Positions 11,601 to 24,000 of a stretch of DNA of 64,000 bases are shown piece by piece. Every line of letters begins with the position of its first letter. Position 1 is the stretch's first letter. Where the stretch lies: NCBI GenBank assembly GCA_965153455.1, contig OZ234500.1:2790001-2854000 (forward strand), written 5' to 3'. Under the pieces are notes generated by a model. The model did not search any database and was not told where the DNA came from. It saw only the letters and a list, made by a program, of their open reading frames with translations. The stretch is from Sphagnum compactum. Taxonomy: Eukaryota > Bryophyta > Sphagnopsida > Sphagnales. Position numbers and translations under genes: made by a program.

Positions 11601-14600
11601 TCCCAGACCCAGAACAGTCGGCTCAAGAGTTCGCTCAAGTTGATGCACAAGGTGGGGTTGTTTTCAAGGACAAGGGAGGCATGGAGCAGCAAGTCTCTCG
11701 CATTCATGAACTATTGCAACCTCGGTGAGTCTTCTGATTTGATCAACAGCTATACAGAGCTTTGTCAGCTGAAGCCTACGTTTTATTTATTATATCCTCT
11801 GCAGTGTCCAATATCATGAGTAGGAGAGCAAGGGGAGGTGACACAGTGTGCTGGATTGATTGTATGGGGTTGGGTATAGTATGCTGAGAAGACTGAAGCG
11901 GGAGGTGATGCGGGACATGATACCAGGCAAAAAGTTGGTGGAAGTGAGATGTGCTCTGACACCGCTTCAGCATCACCTTTATGGTGCGATTCTAAAGAAA
12001 AATTACAAACAGCTCAATCATGGAAATCGGACAGGTATTGCCTCCTTGGGTGGTACTGAATCTATGCCTCTGCCAACACTAGGGCTTTGCTTCTTGACTG
12101 TTTGTCAACCCTAAACCCTTGCTAGAGTAGACAGGATCCTTGTGAATGGATTAGTGCAAGATAAATGATGAATAGCCGATGGATGGAGGGAGTAGGATAG
12201 AGAACCAAAGGAAAAGCATTTGTTTCTTCTTGTACACCATAACTGAGCAGACATGACTGGAGAGAACCTTGTAATACCTTTTGATATTATGGGGGGTGCA
12301 AAAATTTGGGTAGAGTGAGTTTCACCCTTGTGTGAAGCTGGTTGGTATTGAGCATGTAAAGCAAAGTAAATGCTGTTTTGCAGGTAAAAAGAGGTCACTT
12401 AATACAATTTTAATGGATCTCAAGATGGTATGCAATCACCCGGTGAGTACTTTGTTATAATTCATATGGGTGATGGCTCTATCGAGCCTTTGCTAGACAT
12501 AGTTCTAGACTCAGTTCTAGACCCTCCTTTCTGTGGAATGTCAAGGTGTACTTTGTGGACTCCCTTTCTCCACACTCCTAGATGGTATTAGTCTCCTAGC
12601 ATGTGTCAGATCTCCGCCAGTGCTATATGATAATGATAGTTAGTTAGGGTTTTGGGTTCTTCTCTCCTTTCTTGCAACTACATCTGTCCCATGCGTTGAA
12701 TTTGAATCTGGTTTACATTCCTTTTGGCAGTACTTGTTTCCTGGCAAGGAGCCAGATCACTGTGGGGCTGCAGATGAGGTCTTCAATCTTTTAGTAGGTG
12801 CTTCTGGCAAGCTTCAACTTCTTCAGAAGGTATGTCTTGTGTGTTCACTTGTATGTTATGATGATGTTATGCAAAGAGATTGAAGAGGTGCAGTTTGTTC
12901 TCCTGTTAAGGAGTTTTGGAGAGTGGAATGACTCTCTCAGTTTGCTAGAATAAGTTCAAATCCGCCATTCCTGTAACTGAAGGTAAAATACTGTGGGTTT
13001 GCCTGCAGCTGCTTCCAAGATTGAAGGAAGAAGGACATCGGGTGCTTCTCTTCTCACAAATGACAAGAATGCTTGATATTCTGGAAGACTTCTTGAGCCA
13101 CCTAGGATACTCTTTTTCCAGGTGCTCCATGTTAACCAAACATATGTGATGTGAGTGTGGCAATGCTCTTCTCTTTTCTTCTCTCCTGCAGCTTCTTGTG
13201 ATGACAGCATCATATGATTGATGGTTTAAGTCTCTTCAACTGTAATGGATTTTCTGGTGTTGGGTGGTGAATTAGGATTGATGGTAGCACATCAGCTGCA
13301 GATCGCCAGAAGCAAATTGCTGAGTTTAACAGTCCCCAGAGCCAGGACTTCATCTTTCTTATTTCAACTCGTGCTGGAGGCCTTGGCATCAATCTGGTGA
13401 GTTCTGCATTCTCAGTGAGCATTCTTGCATGGTTCTCCTCTCCGATCCAAGGAAATCAGAAAATTATGCCTTGCTAGCAATGGAATCCCAAAAACAAAGT
13501 AATATTTGCAGTGCCACTTTACATTCATGTACATGCATGGTATGTCAAGATTTCTCCAATGGGTTTGGAAATGTCCTTGATCTTGATTTTAGGGGCTGCC
13601 TGTGCATAGGTCCAAATAGCTTTTCTACCTGTTTTGGGCCAAAACTGAAGCAATTTATGTATGATTTGTGTGTAACAGCCAAGTGCAGATACAGTCATCA
13701 TCTATGGTAAGTAATCTGTGGTTACCAATTTGTACTTGTTGTAGGAAGAAGGCATATTATGTCAACCCCTCTCAGGTCTTTTTGGTTATTTTCTGTTACT
13801 AAACCCTAAATCCTGTTTGCAACCTCCTGATTGTACAGGAAAAGGTAAATTCAATACTTACTCTGGATATCAGATTGTGGATCCCAAACAGAGATTAGGA
13901 CCTTCATGTTTTGTGAACTGTAAACATTTAGAAGATTGGGTGTTCATGCTGGATATTCAGGTTTGTTGGAAGAGTTAACAGTAACTGGGATTCTGTGATT
14001 TCAACCTAATGGGGTGTATACTCTGATTTGATCAGACCCTGATTTCAACCCATTTGTGGACTTGCAAGCTCAAGCCCGGGCGCACCGCATTGGTCAGGAG
14101 AATGTAGTTCTTGTCTATCAACTTATCACTAAATGCTCAGTGGAGGAGAAAATATTGGAAAGGTCTCGACAGAAGCTAGCGATGGAGAACTTGGTGATGA
14201 ATAACACTGACAAAGCAACTGCTCATGATCTCAACACACTGCTCCTTCACGGAGCCCGCAAGGTGCTTAAAGAACATGATGTGGAAGCTATGGCTGTGAA
14301 ATGGACAGATGAGAGTATAGCTAAGCTTCTGGAACGGGATATAGCTGGTGGTAGTGATGCCAAAGAGGGGGATGATGGATATCTGGGAGCGATACAAGGA
14401 CCTGGAAGTACACCCACGAAAGGGGTACTGGTGGATGCAAGCCCAAGAACCAAAACTAGTCAGGAGTGGGAGGAGCTGCTTGGGAATACAGCAGAGCAGG
14501 AGATGAAGGTGGAGCTAGGGAGGGGGAAGCGACCAAGGAAACAAGTACAGTATACATTTGAGCCACACATAGATGCACATGAGGAGGAGGAGGATGAAGT

Positions 14601-15384
14601 TGATAATGACCCCTCCTGTAGTGCGGGTTCATCAAGCTCTAGTGACTCTGATGCTAGCCTTGATGTAAAGGAAAATTTCCCATCTGGCAGGGCAAAGTCT
14701 TTGAAAGAAAGGGAACCTATGCAAGCTGTTCAAACCTCTCAAGTTCCTGTGGACATTGGGAGCTCTTTGCCCCAAGCTTTGCCTCAAGCTTCAGAGTATC
14801 CTTCTGAGCAATATTTGCCTCCTGGTGTTCCATGGATTCCGCCTCCTTTCCCTCTTGTGCCTTTCAAGATACCTCTTACAGACCCCTGTGAAATGCTGGA
14901 CAGAGTCTCTCGTCCTCAGATGGATTTGAAACTTAACCAAAGCTATAACACACAAGAGTTATGTACACCATCAATGACATCCCAAGTTCCAGCATTCAAG
15001 TCAGCTGCATCAAACAGTTCTGGACTTCTCAAAATGCCTCATGCGATGTCAATGGGTTATATAGGCACAAACGCTGTGGATGCAACAAACAGTCTTGTAA
15101 ACTATGGTCCAAGTACAACCTTCCTGCCCCCATCTCACTCCCTGCCATTCATGGCTAGTACTGGGAGTGTTTCCAACACAAAGGGACAAGCAAGCCTTTC
15201 CAGCTTTGGCCAATTACAAGAGGTCCTCAGGCAGCAGAATACAGCAAGAAAGCATGCTGTAATTCCAGATCTCAACAACTCTCACAATGTTCAAAGTCCT
15301 AACTTGGCTACAGTCCAAAGTCATACTAGTGTTACCATGGTCAAGGTTGAGAAGGTGACCAATTCTGCCCAAATTCACCCCTAG
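4168..15384 (+). CDS. CHD3/Mi-2-type ATP-dependent chromatin remodeller (PICKLE/CHR4-like) with Tudor-like N-terminus
   Basis: Nuclear Snf2-family remodeller that reads histone marks and uses ATP to move nucleosomes. Hand-built exons: 4168-4601, 5134-5338, 5507-5645, 6035-6858, 7121-7453, 7798-7856, 8045-8484, 8648-8772, 8990-9182, 9612-9700, 11534-11724, 11880-12034, 12384-12442, 12731-12829, 13009-13121, 13276-13396, 13679-13706, 14036-15384. All introns are GT/AG, phases agree, and the sum is 4956 nt (1651 aa). Order: Tudor-like (about 15-70), basic/acidic linker, PHD (530-576), chromodomains (about 605-660 and 681-747), DEMGLGKT (812-819), DEGH (919-922), GTPVQN (948-953), GGLGINL (ending at 1193), RAHRIGQ (1217-1223), DUF1087-like region, polar tail. 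The core is complete and looks active. The RGKRPRK stretch and long tail recall CHR4/PKR1 more than PKL, but I cannot choose. Exons 1-3 are less certain than 4-18. ATG 4168 is the first ATG in frame; an upstream non-coding exon is possible. Confidence 0.9.
6035..6858 (+). other. Exon 4: long charged linker leading into the PHD finger
   Basis: A 274-codon exon with no globular domain: mixed Lys/Arg patches ([21 protein letters not shown]), acidic Ser/Glu/Asp stretches ([20 protein letters not shown]), then a basic patch [10 protein letters not shown]. These are typical nuclear-localisation and disordered regions of CHD proteins. The exon ends with the first two PHD cysteines (CSVC) and donor GTAAGA; the other zinc ligands are in exon 5, so the intron splits the PHD finger. 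Confidence 0.85.
7121..8484 (+). other. Exons 5-7: PHD finger and tandem chromodomains
   Basis: Acceptor 7120 is chosen because it gives phase 0 and completes the C4HC3 set: [26 protein letters not shown]. Chromodomain 1 runs [23 protein letters not shown] across the 7453/7798 junction into VPEDWLLHF. Chromodomain 2 is [29 protein letters not shown]. This is the canonical CHD arrangement with EYLVKW and W/E cage residues kept. Exon 7 ends VILA, splitting the Walker A region with exon 8, as GCT G|AT GAG. A polypurine GA tract lies inside the intron at about 7972-7991. Confidence 0.92.
7660..7678 (+). repeat. Short interstitial telomere-like motif in intron 5
   Basis: Intron sequence reads ATTAGGGTTTAGGGTTTA, two and a half plant telomere units (TTTAGGG). 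Such teloboxes are also regulatory words in plant promoters and first introns. Two units are too few to call a telomeric insertion. Confidence 0.7.
8648..14110 (+). other. Exons 8-18 (start): Snf2 ATPase and helicase C core
   Basis: All Snf2 motifs are present in order over eleven exons: I (DEMGLGKT), Ia ([13 protein letters not shown]), II (DEGHRVKN), III ([19 protein letters not shown]), [49 protein letters not shown] ([11 protein letters not shown]) and VI (RAHRIGQ). Small departures from animal CHD: GTPVQN for GTPLQN, and [12 protein letters not shown] for the usual DSDWNPHNDIQA. Walker A lysine, DEGH and both motif VI arginines are intact, so ATPase activity is expected. Exon 17 is only 28 nt. 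Confidence 0.95.
9701..11533 (+). other. Long intron 10 (1,833 bp) of the CHD3 gene
   Basis: Placed between donor ACT|GTACGT and acceptor TTACAG|GGGACACCG, joining LLLT to GTPVQN, which is continuous in all Snf2 proteins. It is several times longer than the other introns of this gene (mostly 100-500 bp). Composition is gene-like (T-rich, many CTTT/TTTG words, a TTG-repeat near 10287) and I recognise no transposon or internal gene. Confidence 0.85.
14110..15384 (+). other. Exon 18: DUF1087-like region and long polar C-tail
   Basis: After the helicase core the exon reads [14 protein letters not shown], then [18 protein letters not shown] and DDGYLGAI. This is the spacing of the DUF1087 segment of plant CHD3 proteins. 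[11 protein letters not shown] and [13 protein letters not shown] follow, like the RGKR-RK patch downstream of this domain in CHR4/PICKLE. I did not find a DUF1086/SANT-SLIDE-like region. The rest is acidic ([10 protein letters not shown]), Ser-rich, Pro-rich ([12 protein letters not shown]) and Gln/Asn-rich to the stop TAG at 15382. Confidence 0.8.
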
Positions 15385-16720
15385 CACCTAACGATTGGTA
15401 GTGTTCAGTGTATTCAAGGCTATTGTGATGCTCATATAATGATGAGTATTCATCTGGATTTGTGACTGAAGTTGATTCTTGTTTTGACCTTTTTACATGT
15501 CAACTCTTGTTCTGATGAGCCAGAAATTGGAATGGAGATGAGATGAGATGAGATGACACAATGAACATCTGCCAGTACCAACATGTCTCTTCTGAATGAC
15601 CAATATGCTGCACTACTTTTCTGTTGGCAGCAGTGCAATGGTCATCATAGGTTATGGATTGGTGAAGGTCTGTAGGCATTTGTGCGGTTCTCAAAGATTT
15701 CCCCTGTACACACTGTTTTCTGCTCTGGAGATCCTGACAATCAATTCTTATGGGGGCCACACTTGTAACAGGATGACATGGTGCTATGCCTGCTTTGCTG
15801 TGTGTGACCCAATTCCAGATCTACTTTCAGGATACAAACTACTTCATGGGGCCAATGGATTTTTCGGTGGTATCAGATCTTCAAACCTGTGCTCCAGTGG
15901 GCACTCTGAGCCTATTTAGGGATGCTGACATATGAAAATGACCCATCTAGATTTGGAGCCTCAGGTTGTGGGTGATGTATATTAATTTGGTGGTTAATTT
16001 GCACTTAGGCTAAGTGATCTAGAAACTCGGGGATGTCAGTATATGAAAATCACCTGTCTCGGTTAGAAGCTTCAGTCAGGATTGTGTGTGTTTATTCAGT
16101 GCTGATTTGCACCTGAGACTGTGATCTCAGATTGCTTGATGTTCAGCCCCAGCTTCCCTATACATCAATGTCCCCATTCTTTTCTACCTTCAAAAGGCAG
16201 GCAGTAGGTGTTACTATGAGTAAATGTAGCTCATGAGGCAGGTGCGCATACCAACACATGCTATGCCTTGAAATTTTCACATCATTTTGTATCCCAGTGC
16301 AGATTGATACACCTTTGGATTCATTGCAGCAGCTGCATTGATGCCATGTGATATTGTGATTTACACTAGCATTACTAATAAGTGGTAAGCAAAATCCAAC
16401 TAAATCTGAATGATCAGACTGGTCAAAGGGTCACCTTTTATTTGGTGCTTATTTCCCTTAGGAAAATGAAGCTCTGTTCACAATAGAGTAACAACAATGT
16501 CATGGAATTCAGAAATAGAATGCATAACACTTCTCTCACTCACTCTAAACCCTTTAGCACATGAGCCAATAACCAAATATGATAAGAGGTTCTGTTTAAA
16601 CTAGGAGTTGAGACTAAGTAATCTTGTGACCAGTAATGTGAGCTATTGAGCACTTTTTTCTTGTTCATTAGCTTCAAGTTATCAATAGGATGATGAGCTT
16701 TTGAAGGACGAATAATTCAT
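15385..16720 (+). other. 3' UTR and downstream flank of the CHD3 gene, with a 110-bp duplication
   Basis: Sequence after the stop keeps gene-like composition. A degenerate tandem pair is visible: GGGATGCTGACATATGAAAA at 15918 and GGGGATGTCAGTATATGAAAA near 16029, both followed by TTTGCACYTRRGCT/GAC-type words about 85 bp on. No second gene is apparent. A poly(A) site cannot be fixed. Confidence 0.5.
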
Positions 16721-19139
16721 GTGTGTATCCCTGGAGAAAGGAACCAAGTCTTCAAAACCCTTCATATGTTTTCATTCTTTTTCTCTTGCTATCATCCCTC
16801 TTTTCACTTGTACTTCCCTTCTCGAGTTAAATCTTAGAAATCAAACTTCCATGGTTGAACAGAGGTACAACATCCTTGTAATTGTAGTGTTTTCCATGAC
16901 AGATTTGTCGAACATGTTATTAGCGTGATTGCAACATTGCAACAACTTGCACTTCACCAACATAGAATACAATGTGATGATGACTACCTTTCATTATCGA
17001 ATTGGAGCATCAAAAGAAATATAAGGTGTATGGATGTATGTATGAGCAAGTGGCTTCATAGAGGCAACTTTTGCATAGCTATTCAAATCACGATGAGTTT
17101 CCAACAGCTGCATGTTGATCTCATTCATTGTTTAAACATTTTTATTGAATGTTTAAGCAACAAATGAGGTTTCAACAACTTCATTACTCATGTGATATCA
17201 CAGCTCCATCATTACGGGAGCATATTTGCATATATATAAGATTGTGCATTCCAATTGAAACATAGGTAGTCATTGCATTCTCTTGATTAAGTAGTTGTAA
17301 CAACTTACAAATGTGTGTGGTGAAGTTTATGAAATGGTTGACAACATTGTTTCTATCATTGTAAGAGAATGTTTTGAAATTATTAAGAAATGTTTGGAAC
17401 CTTTCATGATAGAAAGATGAAAACAAATAACATAAGGAAAATGGTAGATGAATTTACAAAGTTTCATGGTATACCTTATGTTTGTGGGGTAGTAAATGGA
17501 AGTCAATCCCTAATACTGCACCACCTATAGATCAAAGTTATCATTAATGTCAAAAAGGTTTCTATTCACCTTTACTACAAAGGGTGGTTGATGTAGGATG
17601 TAAGTTTCAAGATTACAATTTTAATCATTGCCATCATTGGAAGGTGCATTTTGACCATACAAATTGATTGGAGATGGAACATATCCAATAAGGTCATGGT
17701 TGTACTCACCGCTCAAAGGTGAGAAAGATTGATTGTTAAAAGTACGAGTATATTGGAATTTTTTGACAATCAATTATTTAAATCATTGTAAAGAAAACAT
17801 TTTTGAAAATTTTAAAGGATGGTGGCAAATTCTAGGAAATAAAATCAACATGCCATCATAAAATCTATTAGTTGTGATTACCACTTCCATTTGCTTTCTT
17901 AACCATTAAGACAACTTTGATATTGGTTAGGCACACAAAGTTGAACAAGTGATGTAAGAGGAAACCAATCATATACTTGGACAATTTCAACTCAAACATT
18001 TTTCATATAGCAAAACAAATTATCAAAGAAAAGCAATGACTACAACATTTTGCAAGCATTGCCCAACTATAAGAAGTTGGGATAAAAAGAACGATGAAAC
18101 AATTATTCAAGTTGAAGAAATACAAAGAAATCAAGATCAAAAGATGTTAACAATCACACAAGCTCATGAGTTGCCATCAAACACATTTTATAAAACAAAA
18201 TTGAAATGGAAAGGTAAATTATGAATTTTTGAATTAAATCATCAAACTTAGACTCAAAACATATATCACATAATAGAAGTTGATACATTTGATGATCAAT
18301 TCTTTCCAATAAAACATTGGGTTTTCCAAAGTCCTTAACCATGAAATAATATTTTTCACCACCTTGATAAACATAACAATTGTTTCTTCATGAATTTTTT
18401 TCTTGCCACTCTTATGCAAATTATGAAGTTGTTCATAAGGTTTATTTTTTTTTTAACAATTTGGTGATGCCTTTAGATTGAAATTTTTTTGTGTCGTCTG
18501 AAGATGTAATGATTTGTTTCACTATAGTACCCACTTGATACCACCATTGATCAATGAATCGTAAGACTTGCATTCATCTCTCCTCCTCTATAACAACATT
18601 TGCCAATTTGACAATTTTGCATTGTTCAAACAACAAAGTTAACTTCTTCTTGCATGTTTTAAATGTAATCAAATTGGATATTTGTGACATGCATGCTCAC
18701 ATAGTCAATCAAGACATGCCATTTTGAACATGCATTTGCATTATGTCAACATGGTTGAATTACATCGATTTGTTTTTAAACATTATTATAATTCAATGGT
18801 GGCTTTAACACATATTTGTCAAAATATTAATTAATTGTGAAAATTGAATTTCAAAAAGTTCTTCTTTTTACTTCACAAAAGAATTGTTCTTTGAATAACA
18901 TAATTAAAAATTTGTGTTGAAGCTACCAAGGTGCTATGGTATTTATCTTTTGTATTAAACTAAAAAGATATGATGACATGATCAAAGACAATCCAAAGAT
19001 CATTTCATAGTTCGATGAATAAAATATTTATGATTGTTGGTGGATTGTAATATTATCATTATCATTTGTAATTTGGCCGCATTGTTGCATGACATGTCTT
19101 GATGGACTATGATGTCATGTAGTCATGTGTGTAACATGT
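16721..19139. other. AT-rich intergenic DNA, no gene seen
   Basis: Base composition drops to AT-rich immediately after the gene flank. Reading frames are short and unrelated to any family I know. A frame near 18.2-18.4 kb on the minus strand could be a further eroded part of the copia element whose integrase motif lies at 19.2 kb, but the similarity is too weak to call. Confidence 0.4.
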
Positions 19140-19360
19140 GATGACAAATCCAACTCAACATGAGGTCATAAATGTTGAATTTTGGTGTGGTTGATAGTCA
19201 TGGACTTAGTTGAAATATATTTTCCTTCTTTGTCAAACCTTAAGCATTTTATGTTCATGCCATTTTTCTTTTCAACCATTGCCTTAAAATTCAACAAATG
19301 ACTCAACATTTGTGTTTTGATTAAATATGAACTAACCAAATGTAGATTAACCACATTTTA
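19140..19360 (-). pseudogene. Copia integrase-core fragment
   Basis: On the minus strand this stretch reads LNFKAMVEKKNGMNIKCLRF followed by DKEGKY. This matches the copia integrase-core pattern FK.FVE...G..IK.LRSDNGGEY, with the catalytic D kept but N and G of DNGGEY changed. Flanking frames are closed by stops. It is a dead fragment; the rest of the element is not recognisable. Confidence 0.6.
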
Positions 19361-20396
19361 ATTAGCAATTGATGATTACCATAGTACCTTTTCAAGTTTG
19401 TCACATAATGCCAAATAATTAATATAATTTGAAGTTTTTGTTTCAACAACTTGTTTTTTTATTTTGAAAATTTCAACATATAATGATTAAATTCAATAAA
19501 ATCACAGTTGCTTTCACAAAATATTTGTTGTACTTTAGGTTAGACTAATCAAAGATAGTATGGGTTCAGTGAGGAGGGCGTTGGTTCAAATATGGTTGCC
19601 TTTACTAAATATTCAAGTTTTTTGATGTCAAGATTTTTTAAAAAACAAATTGGCAAAACTGAAAATAATATAATTTGTGCCGAAGAACCTGTAAGGTAAA
19701 AAGGTACTATGGTAACCAAATTTTACAATAATTAGACATAGTGGTAGCCAATAATAGATAGTTGAATTAATCTTTGGATAATAAGCAATGTTTTACCATC
19801 AACTAAAAAAAATAGTTATAATTGTTTCTCTCCATTGTACTATCAATGTTGCGTGTCCTTTCTTATAATAAGGACATTATGTAAATAAAAGGAACTTTTA
19901 CATAGTTTTGTACACAATGTTCACTATTTTAAAAACATGTCATTTTCACCACAGAATCAATATTAGTTTATGATAATGATTAATTAGATCTGTTTCAAAG
20001 TTAACAAAAAGTAGGTATGTTTAATATGAAAAGAAGATGTTAGAAGTAAACAATAATAGAAAAAACAATTGTGACTATTGTTTGTAACTAAATTTAAGTT
20101 GCAAAGAACAATTGTGACTAAAAATCAACCTAGTAGCAAACAACAAGTTGCCAATGACACTAATCACAAGCAATGGATGAAATATTTGTTTTGTAAAATA
20201 TGAGTATGATGATTTTATACATATATCCAGGGATGAATTCTTGTGACTACAATGCACGCCAACATGTTCACATGCGGTAGCCTAAAAATGTGAATGTGGC
20301 ATCATTTGGATTTTTCAAAATATTTTGCCAAACAAATATTTCCTTTTTCTTCAACCATTCAATTAAAACACTTAAATTGTGCCAAGTGGTGCTTAA

Positions 20397-20650
20397 GGTT
20401 ATGCCACGTGGCAACTTAAGATTTCCCTGTAATCATTTAGGGTTAGTTTAGGGTTGGACCACTTATGATAGGCCACATGACACTTAGGCTAAGCCTAGGT
20501 TAGGCCACCTAGCCTAGTAATTAGGTGCCTACGGTACCTAGCCTAGTTTCGGGCTAGGCCATTTACAATAGGCCATGTGGCACCTAGGTTAAGCCTAGGC
20601 CACTTAGCCATATGTCTAGCCTAGGTAGGTAGGTACTTAGGTCTAGGTCT
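20397..20650. repeat. CCTAGG / TAGGTAGG motif cluster 1
   Basis: A 250-bp patch dense in CTAGGTTAGGCC, GCCTAGG, GTACCTAGCC and TAGGTAGGTAGG, in otherwise AT-rich DNA. GCCACRTGGCA and GGCCATGTGGCACCTAGG words occur beside it. Equivalent clusters occur at 28.6, 35.2, 37.6, 39.3 and 49.9 kb. The ATTGTGACTA words about 300 bp upstream recall the subterminal words of the CACTA-like elements, so this may be an eroded relative. Confidence 0.7.
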
Positions 20651-20845
20651 AAAAATTTACTAAGGTCTTAACCACCAAACCATTTCAACACTTTATGAAT
20701 AAAGATGAAAAAATTTAACTTTATCATGTTTGGAATGAAATTGTTTAGGAAATTCAAATTTTAACATACATTTTCTTTTGCAAAATGTATTCAAATGCTA
20801 CAAATGAAAAGATGATTTTGAAGCTTATTCAATAATGTATTCAAA

Positions 20846-21547
20846 AAAATTACTATAATTTATAAAAATTAAATTTGTAATGTAAATTTTTTAAAAATAA
20901 CACTTCATAAATAAACCAACAAATACATATATTTAAATTGACTTAAAATCTTTGTAAATTCAATGTGAATTCAAAAATGCACTTATTTAAATTTTTTGAA
21001 TTACATAAAATATGTCCATGTTTTGAAGAATTGCAAGTTTTCATTTTTCACAATATAATTAGGTATAGTTTTTATTTATTTATTTTTACAATGTTGTTGA
21101 AATGGTAATCAACCATAAGAAGATTGCCACATTTGGTTGTAAACAAGTTGTGTAGTTGGAAACTTCTTTAAATCTTTCAATATTATGTTTATTTATAATA
21201 TTTTATTGTAAAACATTAACAATATATACTTTAAATTTGGCTCAAAAAACTTTTCTTTCAAAAAAATATTTTTTTGATGTTGTTGCCCCCTTAAATTGGT
21301 AGAAATTGGTCATAAGAAAAAACATTAATTAAGTATAAATATAGCCATTTAATTATCAAGACTATATTTGTTTAGCAAAATCAATCAAATATTAATACTA
21401 ATGATTAATTACACAACTTTGAAAAAAATCATAACATATATATTTTTAATGATGTAAGAATACATCTTCCATTTGTTTCTTTTGTAAAAGGAAAAAAATC
21501 TAATTTGGTGAAATTTTGCATTTAAATAATTGGATTAACCCCCTTAC
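20846..21547 (+). repeat. Direct repeat copy 1 (about 0.7 kb)
   Basis: Matches the stretch at 22,077-22,797 collinearly: GTATTCAARAAA start, ATCTTTGTAAATTCAATG, GATTGCCACATTTGGTTRTA, AACAAGTTGTGTAGTTRGAA, CTTTCAATATTATG, and an end ATTGGATTAMCCCCC. Divergence is substantial with many small indels. Direct orientation and a gap of about 0.53 kb suggest an old tandem duplication or degenerate LTR pair of a short non-autonomous element. Confidence 0.75.
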
Positions 21548-22076
21548 CCCTAACAAACACGTTTTTTGGTTCAAATTTTCTTAACTTGGCAATTCTTGTT
21601 GGGAAAAAAAGGTAAAAATAATGCAATTTCAAGAAAAAATGTAAACAACATAAAACTTGCTAAAACATTGGGATTGAAAATTTGAAAAAAAAATGTTACT
21701 TTCAATGAATAAAAACTTAAAATTAGTTATCATAATTCCAACCTTAAACACATAATCAATTTCAACATCAAATTCGTTTGAAAACATTTAAGTTCAATCT
21801 CTGAAATCATTATAAACCTTATCCAATGTTTTTAAAAAATTTACATAAATATTGATGATGTAACCAAATGTTTTTTTTTGTGGTGAATTTCCACCATTTT
21901 GCAAACATAAAAAAGCCATCCACATCAACAAGGAATTTTTAATCTTTTAATTTTTTTTTAATTTAAAAAAAAGATATATTCTAATTTTTAATCAATATTT
22001 TAATTTTTAAAAGTGATATAATATTACAATGGGTTTTAGGACTTATAGTTAAAATATAGAAACATTTTTATCAATA

Positions 22077-22797
22077 ATGTATTCAAGAAAATAATTAAAA
22101 TTTACAAAAATTAAATTTAAAAGGTTGAAAAAAAAACTTGAAATTACATGTCATGAATAAATCTACAAATTTGTTTCAATTTAAATTGACCTAAATTCTT
22201 TGTAAATTCAATGGCAATTGAAAAATGCATTCATTGAGTTTTTTACAATTTTATTTTGAATCCATAAAATATCTTCAATTGTTGTGAAATTGAAAGTTTT
22301 AACTTTCTTCAATATAATTAGGGAAAATTTATTTTGTAATTTTGTGATGTTGCTAAGATGGTATTCATCCATAATAAATTGCCACATTTGGTTATAGACA
22401 AGTTGTGTAGTTAGAAACTTGTTTAAATCTTTCAATATTATGGTTACTTATTATATTTTATTGTAAAAAATTGGAAATATATGTTTTAAATATGACAAAA
22501 AAAATTTCAATTTTTCTTTTGTTAATATTGTTGTTCCCTTTGAATTGGCAGAAATTGGTGACAAGAAAAAATATTAACTAAGTAGTGAATATAACCATTT
22601 AATTATCAAGACTAGATTTGTTTAGTAAGATGAATCACACACTAATATAAGTAATTAATCACTTAACTTTGAAAAGAAATCACAACATATTATCATTATT
22701 TTTAATGTTGTAAAGATATATTGTACGTTTTTTTCTATTTTAAAAGTAAAGACAATTTAATTTGATGAAACTTTTGGTTTAAATAGTTGGATTACCC
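22077..22797 (+). repeat. Direct repeat copy 2 (about 0.7 kb)
   Basis: Second member of the pair described for 20,846-21,547, same orientation. It is flanked on both sides by a short related word (GGGTTTTAGGACTTATAGTTAAAATATA at about 22,031 and GGGTTTTAGGAGTTGTAGCC at about 22,805), which hints that the true repeat unit is longer than the part I aligned. Confidence 0.7.
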
Positions 22798-24000
22798 CCC
22801 AAATGGGTTTTAGGAGTTGTAGCCAAAATATAAAAATATTTTAACAAATTTGTACCTCCATATATGGCTTATAGCCAAGACATGGCTAAATTTTCTTATG
22901 GATGATCTTGAAGAAGATTAAAAATTTGAGAAAATGAAAAGATTAAAAATCATTGATGTCATTATTATTATCACCATTTAGTTCATTCATTTATTTATTT
23001 TTTAAATGAAAATTTTAAATTCATCTTTTAATATTTAAACATAAGGCTTAAAAAAAACTTACAAAAATTGGTAAACCATGTTTTAAGTAAAAATAAAAGT
23101 ATAAAATGTTGATAATTTTTCATAATAATAATAATATTTATAAGTTTTACATTTCAATACAGTTAAAAAAAAAGGGAAAAAATAAGGGTTTTTTTTGTAG
23201 TTTTTTTTGTGTGGCATCATGAACATCCATAATAATAAACTTGTCCAGGATGCCTAAAACAAATTAAGGGAAAATATATATTTTACAAAAATGTATAAAA
23301 AGTTAATATATGAAAATATTATAATTTAAAGGTCTCCATGCATCCTAAACTTTGCATGCATGAACATTTTGACATAATCACTAACCCATTCAAATATAAA
23401 TGTGAGACTTCCCAAACTTTTATATATCCATTTAAAAAAATTATGGTGGGTGCAAAATGCAACTCATGAATAGTGGATTTAACAACATTCAAAATGAATG
23501 ATTCAACCCAAGTACAAATGTTAATAGTTCAAGAAACACAAAAAAATTCACTAACCCATTCAAATATAAATATGAAGCATTAAGTTGTTATGTGTGTTTC
23601 CATATATATTAGTAAGTGCAATATACAACATTTGAATAGCGATTTCAATAAGTTCAAAGCGTGCATGATTCGACTCATGTAAAAATGTTGATAATTCAAA
23701 AAATGTGAAAATAATGATCAAACCATTCAAGTATAATTGCAAAATATTGAATTGCATGTGTTTAGTATATTATAATAAATGTAACATTTGTGAGGAATGG
23801 TTTTAATATATTAAAAGTGAACGGTTCAATTTTATAATTGAAGAGATATGAAAAAAATTACGAATTCATTCCAATAAATGTGGGGTTTTAAATTGTTACA
23901 TGTGTTTTAATAGATTATGGTAAGTGTAAAATGCAACTTTTAAATAATGGTTCAACATGTTGAAAGTTGACATTTCAACTCATGTACCATTGTAACCAAA
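22798..24000. other. AT-rich intergenic DNA with local word repetition
   Basis: No gene. From about 23,330 to 24,000 a loose ~170-bp periodicity is visible: ACTAACCCATTCAAATATAA (23,382 and 23,551), then ACCATTCAAGTATAA (23,722), each followed within 100-150 bp by GTTCAA...GATTCRACYCA. This looks like an eroded satellite. Confidence 0.5.
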
